23,817 bases of DNA from an uncultured Cellvibrio sp. (GCA_946481735.1 CAMLOU010000064.1:1-23817), one strand, 5' to 3'. Shown: positions 8,671 to 16,884, counted from the stretch's first letter. A program made the numbers and translations. The notes: generated by a model not told the origin, from the sequence alone.

Positions 8671-10182
8671 ATGTTCAATCTCTCCCGTAAAGAAACCGCT
8701 CACGCCAGTCATATCGCCGCTATCGATCTCGGATCCAACAGTTTTCATATGATCATCGCCCGCTGGGACAATGACCAGTTGATCCTGCTGGATCGTCTGC
8801 GTGAGCCGGTGCGCCTCGGCTGGGGTTTGCAGGCCGATGGCAGTTTGAGCGACGAAGCGCGCGAAAAAGCCATGGCCTGTCTAGAACGCTTCGGTGAGTG
8901 TTTGCGCGAATATCCCTCGCGCAGCGTGCGCATCGTCGGCACCAAAACCCTGCGCAGCATTACCGATTCACGTCAATTTTTACAGGAAGCCCAGGCGCGC
9001 ATGGGACATCCGGTGGAGATTATTTCCGGCGATGAAGAAGCGCGGCTGGTGTATTTGGGCGTAGCCCATTGCATTGCGCCCGGCGAAGGGAAACGTATGG
9101 TGATTGATATCGGCGGTGGCAGTACCGAAATCATTCTGGGCCAGGGCATGGCGCCCTTGTTGAAAGAGAGTTTGAGCATGGGTTGTGTTGCCATCGCCAA
9201 ACAATTTTTCTTTGACGGCAAAGTGACCGACAAAGCGATCAAAAAAGCGCGCATTGCCTGCTTGCAGGAACTGGAGCCGGTGAACGACCTGTTTGTTGAG
9301 CAGGGCTGGCAGGAAGTGCTCGGCGCCTCCGGCACTATCAAGGCGGTAGCTAAAGTGTGCCAGAGCATGGGCTGGAGTGATGGCACCATCAAGAAGCAAA
9401 GTCTCGACATCATCGTGCAGATGTACCGCCAGCACGGCAACACGGACTTAAAGATCTCCGGTTTATCTGATGATCGCCAGGCGGTTTTCCTCGGCGGTGT
9501 CATTGTATTGAGCGCACTCTTTGAAAGCCTGCAGCTGGATCAGATGACCGCTGCCGATTGGGCATTGCGCGAAGGCCTGCTCTATGACTTGAAAGGGCGA
9601 CTCGAAGATCACGATATTCGCCAGGCCAGTGTCGATGCCCTGGCCAAACGGTTTCATGTGAATCTGGAGAAAGCAGAGCGCGTGGAAAAAACCGCGCTCA
9701 TGTTACTGGAACAAGTGAGCGATAGTTGGGGATTGAATGTTGATGAAGCGGGTAAGCTGCTGCGCTGGTCTGCACGTTTGTATCCGGTAGGACTGGATAT
9801 CGCTCACAGCGACTACCACAAACACAGTGCATATATTGTTGAGCACGTTGATATGGCCGGTTGCTCACGCGCGGAGCAAAAGCAATTGGCGGCGCTGGTA
9901 TTGGCGCATCGCAAACGTTTTCCGGTCAAACAATTTCCGTTGGAAAACACGGCGCTGTTACAGGTGGCAATCCTCTTGCGCCTGGCGATTATCTTTCACC
10001 GCGGGCGCAAGAAAGAGGGGCGCTTGCCGATTAAACTCCGCGCCAGTAACCACAAATTGAAACTCATCCTGTCGACAGCCTGGCTTGAAGCCAATACCTT
10101 GACCCACGCCGACCTTGAAAGTGAAGCCCAGCACCTTGAAGAGATCGGTTATCTTCTGGATGTCATCGCGAACGGCGATTAG
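8671..10182 (+). CDS. ppx: Ppx, exopolyphosphatase (Ppx/GppA family)
   Basis: A 503-residue cytoplasmic enzyme that removes terminal phosphates from polyphosphate and may also hydrolyse pppGpp. The actin-like ATPase fold is shown by AAIDLGSNSFHMIIARW (phosphate 1 loop), TKTLRS, SGDEEARLVYLG (catalytic Glu) and VIDIGGGSTEIILG (phosphate 2 loop). The C-terminal HD-type helical domain occupies about residues 310-500. The ATG at 8671 has no strong ribosome-binding site; an alternative start was not found. The gene converges on ppk with only 23 bp between the stop codons. The enzymes have opposite activities, so they can set polyphosphate levels together, and transcripts could overlap at their 3' ends. 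Confidence 0.94.
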   Translation: MFNLSRKETAHASHIAAIDLGSNSFHMIIARWDNDQLILLDRLREPVRLGWGLQADGSLSDEAREKAMACLERFGECLREYPSRSVRIVGTKTLRSITDSRQFLQEAQARMGHPVEIISGDEEARLVYLGVAHCIAPGEGKRMVIDIGGGSTEIILGQGMAPLLKESLSMGCVAIAKQFFFDGKVTDKAIKKARIACLQELEPVNDLFVEQGWQEVLGASGTIKAVAKVCQSMGWSDGTIKKQSLDIIVQMYRQHGNTDLKISGLSDDRQAVFLGGVIVLSALFESLQLDQMTAADWALREGLLYDLKGRLEDHDIRQASVDALAKRFHVNLEKAERVEKTALMLLEQVSDSWGLNVDEAGKLLRWSARLYPVGLDIAHSDYHKHSAYIVEHVDMAGCSRAEQKQLAALVLAHRKRFPVKQFPLENTALLQVAILLRLAIIFHRGRKKEGRLPIKLRASNHKLKLILSTAWLEANTLTHADLESEAQHLEEIGYLLDVIANGD

Positions 10183-10205
10183 CCCGCCTTCTTTTTGATG
10201 CCTCG

Positions 10206-12275
10206 CTATTTGATAACGGGTGTGGTCCAGCGATCCAGCAGTATCGCCTGCACATCAATCAGCTCCTCGCCTTCTTGCGGTTCGGTGATCACGTAATTGC
10301 CGTTTTCCTGCAAAATCCAGGCGTGGGTGTTATCGGCCAGGTATAGCGTCAAATCTTCCATGATACGGTCGCGAATTTTTTTGCTCTTGATGGGAAAGCA
10401 GGTTTCCACACGATGGAACATATTGCGACTCATCCAGTCCGCACTGGAACAGAGTAATTCCGGATTGCCATTATTCTCAAAGTAGAAAACCCGGCTGTGT
10501 TCCAGAAAGCGACCGATGATGGAACGTACGCGGATATTTTCCGACAAGCCTTCAACGCCGGGACGCAACTGGCAGATGCCGCGCACAATCAAATCAATCT
10601 GCACACCGGCTTGCGATGCGGCGTAAAGTTCATTGACCAGTTCTTCATCGTAGAGCGAATTCATCTTGGCAATAATACGCCCCGGCTTTCCTTGTTCGGC
10701 ATGCTCGCGCTCAGTACGAATCCGCCTGACGAGTCCTTTGTGCAAGGTAAAGGGTGCGTACATCAAGGCGTCCATCTTTGACGCTTTGCCCATGCTGCTT
10801 AACTGCAAGAAGATGCGATACACATCATCACCGATCTCTTTGTCGCTGGTCATCAAACCGTAGTCGGTGTAAATCATGCTGGTCTTGGGATGGTAATTGC
10901 CGGTGCCCATATGCACGTAGTAACGCACCTTGCTGTTTTGCTCCCGCCGCGCCACTAACAACATCTTGGCGTGGGTTTTATAACCCACTACGCCGTAAAT
11001 CACGTGAATACCGTAACGCTGTAAGCGCTCCGCCAGTGCCACGTTTTGTTCTTCATCGAAGCGCGCACGCAGCTCAATAATGGCAGTGACTTCTTTGCCG
11101 TTTTTAGCAGCGGCCACCAGCGCGTCGACTACCGGCGAATTGGAGCCGGTGCGATACAAGGTCTGCTTGATCGCCAGTACATGGGGATCGGTGGCCGCTT
11201 CGCGCAAAAAATCCACCACGCCCTGGAACGAATCAAAGGGATGGTGCAGCAGAATGTCCTGCTTTTGCAGTGCTTCAAAATAACTGTTGGACCGCTTGGG
11301 AAATTTCGGCATCGCCTGTACAAACGGTGTAAAGAAAAAGCGGCTTTCTTTTACCAGATCGAACAGGTCGCTGAAACGGTTCAGGTTCACCGGGCCATTG
11401 ATGCGATAAAGATCGCGCTCTTTGATTTCACAGCGGTGCAATAAAAATTGTTCCAACTCGGTAGGACAGGTATCTGTCAATTCAAGGCGCACCTCATCGC
11501 CGTATTGGCGGTAAGCAAGTTCACCCTGAACCGCGCGTAGCAAATCTTCGGTTTCTTCTTCATCGAGAAAAATATCGGAGTTGCGCGTGAGACGGAATTG
11601 GTAACTGTCAATCACCGTCATGCCGACAAAGATTTCCGCCATAAAGTAATGGATGATCGACGACAGGAACACAAATTCGCGCCCTTCGCCGACCAGCTCT
11701 GGCGGCAGTTCAATGATGTGGGACAGCGACCGTGGTACCTGCACTATTGCGCGGCCGGAGTTGCGTCCGAAGGCATCTTTACCGTCGAGCTTGACGATAA
11801 AGTTCAGGCTTTTGTTGAGGATGCGCGGAAATGGGTGAGCCGGGTCCAGCCCGATGGGGCTGAGCACGGGCAGCACATCCGTTTCAAAATAACTTTTCAG
11901 GTATTTCACCTGTTGGCTGTTCCATTCATCCCGCCGCAGTACGCGGATGCCGTTTTCGCGCATCGCCGGAAGAAGTGCCTGGTTGAGGATGCGGTATTGC
12001 TCTTCCACCAGTTTATGGGCTCGCTCGGAAATTTCGGTCAAGGTCTGGGTTTGGCTCAGCCCATCGGGGCCGGGTGGCGTCTGGGCATTGAGTTCAATCA
12101 TCTCCACCAGCCCGCCCACGCGCACTTCAAAGAACTCATCAAGGTTGGTGGAAAAGATGCACAGGAAGCGCAAGCGCTCCAGTAAAGGCAGGGATTGGTT
12201 GTAGGCTTGATACAACACGCGTTTGTTGAACTCCAGCAAGCTCAGTTCGCGATTAAAGAAAGCGTCGGACACCAT
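10206..12275 (-). CDS. ppk1: Ppk1, polyphosphate kinase
   Basis: A 689-residue enzyme that builds polyphosphate from ATP and runs through a phosphohistidine. The N-terminal domain is clear (FFNRELSLLEFNKRV and STNLDEFFEVRVG). The autophosphorylated His is in GYKTHAKM (H435, the same number as in E. coli), and the second PLD-like motif is in FLEHSRVFYF (H593). CSSADWMSRN and VETCFPI of the C-terminal domain are intact. The protein binds the inner membrane in relatives. The ATG at 12275 is followed upstream by a Pho box (see 12324-12341). It faces ppx tail to tail. Identification is firm. Confidence 0.97.
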   Translation of the reverse strand: MVSDAFFNRELSLLEFNKRVLYQAYNQSLPLLERLRFLCIFSTNLDEFFEVRVGGLVEMIELNAQTPPGPDGLSQTQTLTEISERAHKLVEEQYRILNQALLPAMRENGIRVLRRDEWNSQQVKYLKSYFETDVLPVLSPIGLDPAHPFPRILNKSLNFIVKLDGKDAFGRNSGRAIVQVPRSLSHIIELPPELVGEGREFVFLSSIIHYFMAEIFVGMTVIDSYQFRLTRNSDIFLDEEETEDLLRAVQGELAYRQYGDEVRLELTDTCPTELEQFLLHRCEIKERDLYRINGPVNLNRFSDLFDLVKESRFFFTPFVQAMPKFPKRSNSYFEALQKQDILLHHPFDSFQGVVDFLREAATDPHVLAIKQTLYRTGSNSPVVDALVAAAKNGKEVTAIIELRARFDEEQNVALAERLQRYGIHVIYGVVGYKTHAKMLLVARREQNSKVRYYVHMGTGNYHPKTSMIYTDYGLMTSDKEIGDDVYRIFLQLSSMGKASKMDALMYAPFTLHKGLVRRIRTEREHAEQGKPGRIIAKMNSLYDEELVNELYAASQAGVQIDLIVRGICQLRPGVEGLSENIRVRSIIGRFLEHSRVFYFENNGNPELLCSSADWMSRNMFHRVETCFPIKSKKIRDRIMEDLTLYLADNTHAWILQENGNYVITEPQEGEELIDVQAILLDRWTTPVIK

Positions 12276-12309
12276 GTACCCCTATGACAAGTAGCTTTAT
12301 GCGCCTCAG

Positions 12310-12341
12310 ATTATGACGGGAATGTGACAGTTTTAAGACAG
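12310..12341 (-). promoter_or_regulatory. Pho box and -10 of the ppk promoter
   Basis: On the - strand, positions 12341-12324 read CTGTCTTAAAACTGTCAC, which matches 16 of 18 bases of the PhoB-box consensus (two CTGTC half-sites 11 bp apart). A third, weaker repeat (CCGTCATAATC) follows at the same 11-bp period. CATAAT at 12315-12310 is a good -10, 8 bases past the box, and the box takes the place of the -35, as in PhoB-activated promoters. It lies about 50 bases before the ppk start. Direct control by PhoB is inferred. Confidence 0.8.
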
Positions 12342-12447
12342 TGGAGGTATTTTAAAGATAGCAGAGCCACGCGGCGTTAGCGTTTGAGCATGTGCTGCGT
12401 TGAGAGATGGAGGCCGTCCCTGGCCAGGCTGCTTTAACGATCCTGCA

Positions 12448-14172
12448 TTAATAAAGTTGCCAGAGCTGATTGCCGCCGCCGAAGTAATCCCACTGCTGGA
12501 TATTGGCGCCGTCGGCCGTGGAGTTGCCAGCCACGTCCAGCGACTTGCCGCTCAACACCGACAGGATGCGATACACATCGCCCACCGGCTCAATGCGCCA
12601 GCGCTGGTTGGCACCGCCACCATAAGTCCACAGGTGGATATTCGCCCCGTTGGCGGTGGAGACATTGGCTACATCCAGGGCGCGTCCGCTGTGCACAGCC
12701 TCTATGCGATATTCGTTGTTACCCAGTGCCGTTACCTGCCAGCGCTGGTTGTCGGCGCCGGTGCGGGCCCAGAGTTGCACATTGGCGCCGTTGCTGGTGG
12801 AGACGTCCTGCACATCCAGGCTCTTACCGCTGCCCACATTGATGATCTCGTAAATCCCGTTGGTAATGGCGCCATCGCCAGGGCCGCCGGGGTTGGTGGT
12901 GCCGTTATGTTTTACCGCGTCGTAAAACCCCTGGTGCCACTGGAGGCCAGCACTGCCGTTGGCGATGTTGTTGCGCGCAAAATCCAGCATGCCCTGATAG
13001 GCGCCGGCTGGTGGCGTACCGCCGTTGTTGATGAAGTTCTTGACCTGGTTGTAGAGGTTATTGGGCTGAATGGTCCACAGGGTGCGGTCGTGGGACATCT
13101 TCTTAAACGACCAGGGGAAATGCCCGGCGATATTGTTGATTGACCAGTCGGTCGCGGTGCGAATGATCTCGTTGGTGTCCTCGCCGTACTCGCCGAGGAT
13201 CAGCGGAATATTCAAGCGGTTGGTGATGTCATCCCGCGTGTACATATCTGCCAGGGCGCCGGCATTGCCAAACACATAATGGTGGGTTTCATAGACGAGG
13301 TTGTTGTCCCAGCGCGTCGTCACGCCAGTGGCCGCCTGGGTCGCAGGATCAGTCCAGTCGAGTACCTGCAATTGCGACGCCCACCAGCCGCCTTCCGCCA
13401 CGATGATGTGGTTGTTATCTACCTCGCGAATCGCATTGCGCAGTTGGATCAATGACGGCAGCAATTCATATTCGCGGCCCGGCGGCAGTACCGGTTCATT
13501 GATCAGGTCGTAACCCCAGATCATGGGTTCGTTCTTGTAACGGTTGGCGATGTGACGCCATACCTGACGGGCGATCTGGATGTTGTTGCCGTCCCAGAAC
13601 TTCACGGAATCCCGCGGTTGGCTGGCATTGGAATTCAGATTGTCGCTATGATCGCCGGGGTTTTGATAACCGGGCGCGGCGTGCATATCCAGCAGGATAT
13701 ACACACCGTGGGTGCGGCAATATTCAATCAGACGGTCGAAATACTGGAAACCGTGATCGCTGAGCTGGCCGTTTTGCCAGAACATATTGTAGTGGAAGGG
13801 CACGCGCACCGAGTTAAAACCCAGCCCGGCCAGCTCGGCGATGGCCCGTTCATTCACATAATGTAAGCGCCACTGGTGTTCAAATTCCCGCGCATTATCC
13901 ATGCCGCCCAAGGCGGTGCCGAGGCTGTTGAGGAACTGGGTATGGGTTCGGTAATTGAAGTCGCCCATCATCAGATAGCCTTCCCACAGCAACCAGTTGC
14001 CGAGGTTCATGCCGGTGAAATAGATTTCGTTGCCATTGCCGTCCAGGATGCGCGTGCCCTGGGTATGCACAAATTGGCTGTGGGCGCTGCTGGCAAGCAG
14101 CATCAGCGTTAACAGGATGGCGCCGTAAAGACGGCGGTGCAAAGTGAAAAGAAGAGGGTGTAATCGAGACAT
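12448..14172 (-). CDS. Secreted GH5 glycoside hydrolase with C-terminal ricin-type (CBM13-like) domain
   Basis: A 574-residue exported enzyme. The signal peptide ends near AHS|QF (residue 32). The GH5 barrel spans about residues 35-385, with VRVPFHYN, acid/base Glu in LINEP (E226), THHYVF and nucleophile Glu in LILGEYG (E328). A Gly/Pro/Asn-rich linker (about 422-437) leads to a ricin B-type trefoil (438-574) with three repeats marked by SGKSLDV, SGRALDV and SGKSLDV, each followed by a Q-x-W. It likely cleaves a plant or microbial beta-glucan; GH5 also holds mannanases and exo-1,3-glucanases, and NLGNWLLWEGY does not let me choose. The ATG at 14172 has GGAG 11 bases upstream. No enzyme partners adjoin it; the ~325-base spacer before it is full of repeats. 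Confidence 0.93.
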   Translation of the reverse strand: MSRLHPLLFTLHRRLYGAILLTLMLLASSAHSQFVHTQGTRILDGNGNEIYFTGMNLGNWLLWEGYLMMGDFNYRTHTQFLNSLGTALGGMDNAREFEHQWRLHYVNERAIAELAGLGFNSVRVPFHYNMFWQNGQLSDHGFQYFDRLIEYCRTHGVYILLDMHAAPGYQNPGDHSDNLNSNASQPRDSVKFWDGNNIQIARQVWRHIANRYKNEPMIWGYDLINEPVLPPGREYELLPSLIQLRNAIREVDNNHIIVAEGGWWASQLQVLDWTDPATQAATGVTTRWDNNLVYETHHYVFGNAGALADMYTRDDITNRLNIPLILGEYGEDTNEIIRTATDWSINNIAGHFPWSFKKMSHDRTLWTIQPNNLYNQVKNFINNGGTPPAGAYQGMLDFARNNIANGSAGLQWHQGFYDAVKHNGTTNPGGPGDGAITNGIYEIINVGSGKSLDVQDVSTSNGANVQLWARTGADNQRWQVTALGNNEYRIEAVHSGRALDVANVSTANGANIHLWTYGGGANQRWRIEPVGDVYRILSVLSGKSLDVAGNSTADGANIQQWDYFGGGNQLWQLY

Positions 14173-14263
14173 AAGGTGTTGCTCCAGTTAGACGTTATTG
14201 TGGGAGTGATGCGCACACCGGATGGTGGCCAGGGAAAGTCTATGGAGTTGGAAGAAGGGCGTC

Positions 14264-14337
14264 GTTCGGGTGGGGGTTGTAGAACCTTGAAAGATCGCTG
14301 GTGGGCGTTCGGGGGTTGGGGGGTTAGTCGAACCTTG
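14264..14337. repeat. G-rich imperfect direct repeat
   Basis: Two related units, 14264-14289 and 14307-14337, both start GTTCGGG, run through G-tracts and GGTT, and end AACCTTG. Each also contains the inverted pair GGTT / AACC. They lie about 90-165 bases before the GH5 start. Confidence 0.6.
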
Positions 14338-14355
14338 GCGGGCAAATAGATTAAT

Positions 14356-14425
14356 GGGCGGATGAGTATTACTTGGCGATTACTACTTGGTGAGTTTTAC
14401 TTGGTGAGTGCTACTTGATGGGGCT
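14356..14425. repeat. Degenerate 14-bp tandem repeat
   Basis: TACTTGG or TACTTGA recurs exactly every 14 bases at 14370, 14384, 14398 and 14412; the unit is close to TACTTGGTGAGTTT. A fifth, decayed copy precedes them at 14356. There are no spacers, so it is a minisatellite-like array or a clustered binding site, not a CRISPR. Confidence 0.75.
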
Positions 14426-14427
14426 TT

Positions 14428-14459
14428 GTCGGATTACGCCGCTGCGCGGCTAATTCGAC
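14428..14459. repeat. REP-like extragenic palindrome
   Basis: An imperfect hairpin: GTCGGATTACGCCGC, loop TGC, then GCGGCTAATTCGAC, with one bulged base and one G-T pair. The form (GTCGGATTA...TAATCCGAC, followed by CTACA) is a common extragenic palindrome of proteobacteria. It lies 40 bases after the stop of the small lipoprotein gene and could also protect or end that transcript. Confidence 0.65.
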
Positions 14460-14498
14460 CTACAGGTGTTGTGCAGACCCGTCCCTGGGTGCAAGGCA

Positions 14499-14810
14499 TT
14501 ATTTACATTTGTAGACGGCGAAGGTTTGGCTGCCGTTTTCAACAGAAGACGTGGGCACCACGGTGTCGCCGCCGAAGCTGGCTGCTTCATTGCGCGCCAG
14601 GTTGGCCAGTTCTGTGGCTACCTTGTCGGCGTTGCGGTCAATCGGGCCGACGCTGGCTTTCACTTTGACGTTCACATTGCGCAGTTTTTCACAGTTGCGC
14701 ACATTGGCCATATTGGCCACTGCCACGCCGGTGCCGTTATCGCTCACCTTTACCCAGGTGCAGGCGCTGCTCAGGGTGGCGATAGCCACGACAAATAATA
14801 ATGACTTCAT
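14499..14810 (-). CDS. Small lipoprotein, DUF4156 type
   Basis: A 103-residue predicted lipoprotein. The ATG at 14810 is chosen because a perfect AGGAGG lies 6 bases upstream; the frame extends further but without a signal there. The signal sequence MKSLLFVVAIATLSSAC gives lipid Cys17, followed by TWVKVSDNG. The C-terminal half reads NVRNCEKL, RNADKVATELANLARNEAASFGGDTVV and QTFAVYKCK, the pattern I recall for DUF4156. Three later cysteines may form disulfides in the periplasm. Its function is unknown. It stands 97 bp downstream of the YbaY/MliC lipoprotein gene on the same strand. Confidence 0.88.
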   Translation of the reverse strand: MKSLLFVVAIATLSSACTWVKVSDNGTGVAVANMANVRNCEKLRNVNVKVKASVGPIDRNADKVATELANLARNEAASFGGDTVVPTSSVENGSQTFAVYKCK

Positions 14811-14907
14811 GCAAAACCTCCTCGTTATAGATTGTGTAATTGCCGGATTGAAACCCCGTGCCAAAACGCTGCACACGATAGCGCTTGCCGAAAAAAATAC
14901 CAAGGGC

Positions 14908-15894
14908 TTAAAGGGACTTGCCACATCCGTTGTAGGCTCTGCCGTCCAACAGAATGCGCACCTCCTGCGTGAACTGCATACCGCTCATGCTGTCCTGGCA
15001 GGGCTTAGTTTCGATGGTCAGCAACAGGTCATGGCTTTCGGTAACGGCGTGATAGCTGCTGCGCTGCGCTGAATCCAGGTCCGGTACCGGCACGGGGGTA
15101 ATCACCCGATAGTTGCCATAGTCGCCGACAAATTCAATTTGCAGATCGGCATCCAGCTCCAGCAGCCAACCCGGCTCATTGCCGGTTGCACGGAAATCGA
15201 TGCCGCGCGCCTTGGCCTCAGCCCAGGGCAACTGTTCCGGCTTGTTGCGGCAGTTGCTGAAGGTTTCGCCATCCACGGTGATAGAGGCTTCATCGCCTTT
15301 ACTCCAGAACTCCGCCCGTTCGCTGGTATAGCGCGCGCCCGAAGCCGCCGGTGACTGCTGCAATTGCAGATCGGCACCGTTGATATGGATCACTGCTGTG
15401 TTGGCATTGACTACCACCAGTGCCAGTGCCTGATCGCATTCATAGGCGAGGCGTTGGGCATTATCGCTGGACTGGCTGGTAACACTCGTCTGATCGGCGC
15501 GCGCCATCTGTAACGAGACGCGATCCTTCGGGCTGTCCTGCGTCAGCACGCCGTAATGCTCAACCGTCGCCCACAGCAGTTGATTGTCCGCCGAGCGAAT
15601 CTGGGCGCGCAGCGCATAGCGATGGTTGTTGTTGATATCAGAGGTTTTGTAAGACAGGGAAAAGGGGATTGGCACCTGCGTCTCGGGGGTGAACTCGATC
15701 TTGCTGATGGTCGTGGCTGGCGTATCGGCCCGGCTCACATCCTCAAGCGCCACGCTGACCCGCGCATCCGGCGGCAGAGCAATACGCTCGCGGTAATAAA
15801 TATCGCCAGTGATGGTATTGGTACAGCCCGCCAGCACGGTAGTGATCAGCAGAAAGGTGGCGAGCAGCTGCCCCTTGATCCTTGAATTATTCAT
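14908..15894 (-). CDS. Three-domain envelope lipoprotein (YbaY / MliC / COG3650-like)
   Basis: A 328-residue lipoprotein from the ATG at 15894 (AGAAGG 7 bases upstream). The signal sequence ends LLITTVLAGC (lipid Cys near residue 23). A first domain (about residues 25-125) has GDIYYRERIALPPDARVSVALEDVS, typical of the YbaY/YscW lipoprotein family. A second (about 148-215) resembles MliC, a membrane-bound C-type lysozyme inhibitor: YECDQ, then LQQSPAASGARYTSERAEFWSKGDEA and a paired Cys in FSNC. A third (about 228-328) has FRATGNEPGWLLEL, IETKPCQDSMSG and NGCGKSL, the COG3650 pattern. It probably sits in the outer membrane facing the periplasm. It may protect the wall from lysozyme, but this is an inference from the middle domain. 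The DUF4156-type lipoprotein gene follows. Confidence 0.86.
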   Translation of the reverse strand: MNNSRIKGQLLATFLLITTVLAGCTNTITGDIYYRERIALPPDARVSVALEDVSRADTPATTISKIEFTPETQVPIPFSLSYKTSDINNNHRYALRAQIRSADNQLLWATVEHYGVLTQDSPKDRVSLQMARADQTSVTSQSSDNAQRLAYECDQALALVVVNANTAVIHINGADLQLQQSPAASGARYTSERAEFWSKGDEASITVDGETFSNCRNKPEQLPWAEAKARGIDFRATGNEPGWLLELDADLQIEFVGDYGNYRVITPVPVPDLDSAQRSSYHAVTESHDLLLTIETKPCQDSMSGMQFTQEVRILLDGRAYNGCGKSL

Positions 15895-16090
15895 GAGGTT
15901 ACCTTCTTGAAGCTTCTTGAAACGAAGTGCGTAGGTCCGGAATGGTTTTTGGACTGGGTGTACTTTACTTTGTTTCACTTAAATAAAGTATGCGAATAAC
16001 AAACGCAAGCAGTCGTCTTATTTCAAGTTGCCGAAGAGCGAAAGGTTATGCGATATTGAGCTTGCATGTGACCAGCCCCGTTATGGGCAA

Positions 16091-16402
16091 CTATTGCATT
16101 TCCTGATCTGATACTCTTTGCCAAACAGAATAGTAACCAATGGCTCTCATATAAGTGGAGACCTCGTAATTCAGATCAGGCAGCATCTCTGTATTGTCGG
16201 TACTGCCTAGAACTTCAACTGCATTTTCTTCGTCGTTATTCACTAATTCCGCTACGTGCCATACGAATAGGCTAAAAGTTTCGGCATCGCTTTCGTTTGT
16301 GACATTATTTTTCATCAAACTAATAATGTCATTGCGGTTTTCTTGTTCTGCATAATGCCTTAAAAGGTCTTGGATATGAGGATAACGAGCAAATTCCATC
16401 AT
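16091..16402 (-). CDS. Small acidic protein, possible immunity protein
   Basis: A 103-residue, acidic, cytoplasmic-looking protein with no signal, membrane segment or recognised domain. The start is the ATG at 16402, with GGAGG 9 bases upstream; it overlaps the stop of the preceding frameshifted gene as ATGA, a mark of translational coupling. Its sequence looks mostly helical (MEFARYPHIQDLLRHYAEQ, SLFVWHVAELVNN), with an Asp/Glu-rich middle. Low GC content compared with neighbours suggests transfer. Being small, acidic and coupled to a toxin-like gene, it could be a cognate immunity protein. No family is recognised, so this role is inference only. Confidence 0.7.
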   Translation of the reverse strand: MMEFARYPHIQDLLRHYAEQENRNDIISLMKNNVTNESDAETFSLFVWHVAELVNNDEENAVEVLGSTDNTEMLPDLNYEVSTYMRAIGYYSVWQRVSDQEMQ

Positions 16403-16884
16403 ATACAATTTCCTCCATTCCTTATTACAGACATGCGATAGGAAACAATCTCCAGTTTTCTGGCCAACTCTTCAATACTCATGCCTTCTGTTTTTGTTAC
16501 TGCTAAAAAATAATGTCCACTATTTTTCTCATCTTCCACAAACTCAAGGCCATTTGGTATGTCTGCTTCCGAAAGAATCCAAAATACATCTATAGGCTTC
16601 TTCTTTGCTCTTTTTGCTTGCATGCCGAGAACAAACTTGAAGTTTGCCAGGAAGAAAAAAATGACAATCCCATTTGACGGTCTGGCAAAATCCACGTTTC
16701 ATCAATATTAAATTTATAATCGCATTTGCGGATGCCCATTACCGTCCGATATTTTCCATCTGCTCTATCTTCATAGAGTGCTGGGTGCTTTCCCCTGATG
16801 ATGGGTCGACCACGTAGTTTCTTTATTTCAGAAAACTATTTTCTCCAAATCAGTCAAGCACTTATACTGTTTTAATTCTCCCAC
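16399..16884 (-). pseudogene. Frameshifted gene, possible Tse2-like toxin remnant
   Basis: A frame opens at the GTG at 16884, with AAGGAG 9 bases upstream, and reads 18 codons to a TGA at 16828-16830. One frame over, an open reading continues without a break (EIKKLRGRPIIRGKHPALYE, then RADGKYRTVMGIRKCDYKF, then GLSFFSSWQ). It ends near 16650, where the last frame resumes (FKFVLGMQAKRAKKKPIDVF... to NCI, stop at 16399). Joining the three frames gives about 161 residues. Both shifts lie at or near homopolymers (AAAA at 16832-16835; seven A at 16655-16661 or CAAAC nearby), so sequencing error is possible. The C-terminal half (G-L-S-F, then F-W-I-L, ADIPNGL and GHYFLAV) aligns by eye with the P. 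aeruginosa Tse2 toxin, 158 residues long. That resemblance is weak but ordered. The stop overlaps the next gene as ATGA. Confidence 0.65.

Larger units (their letters stand above)
14173..14498. other. Repeat-rich non-coding spacer upstream of the GH5 gene
   Basis: No gene is visible in these ~326 bases. They contain a G-rich imperfect direct repeat (14264-14337), a degenerate 14-bp tandem repeat (14356-14425) and a REP-like palindrome (14428-14459). The promoter of the GH5 gene should lie here on the - strand, but I cannot place a convincing -10/-35 pair. Confidence 0.6.

Noticed and set aside
12392..12447. Terminator after the GH5 gene
   Set aside because: Only a short GGCC...GGCC inverted pair is visible and no T-run follows.
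14356..14425. CRISPR array
   Set aside because: The unit is 14 bp, directly abutting and without spacers, and no cas genes are present.
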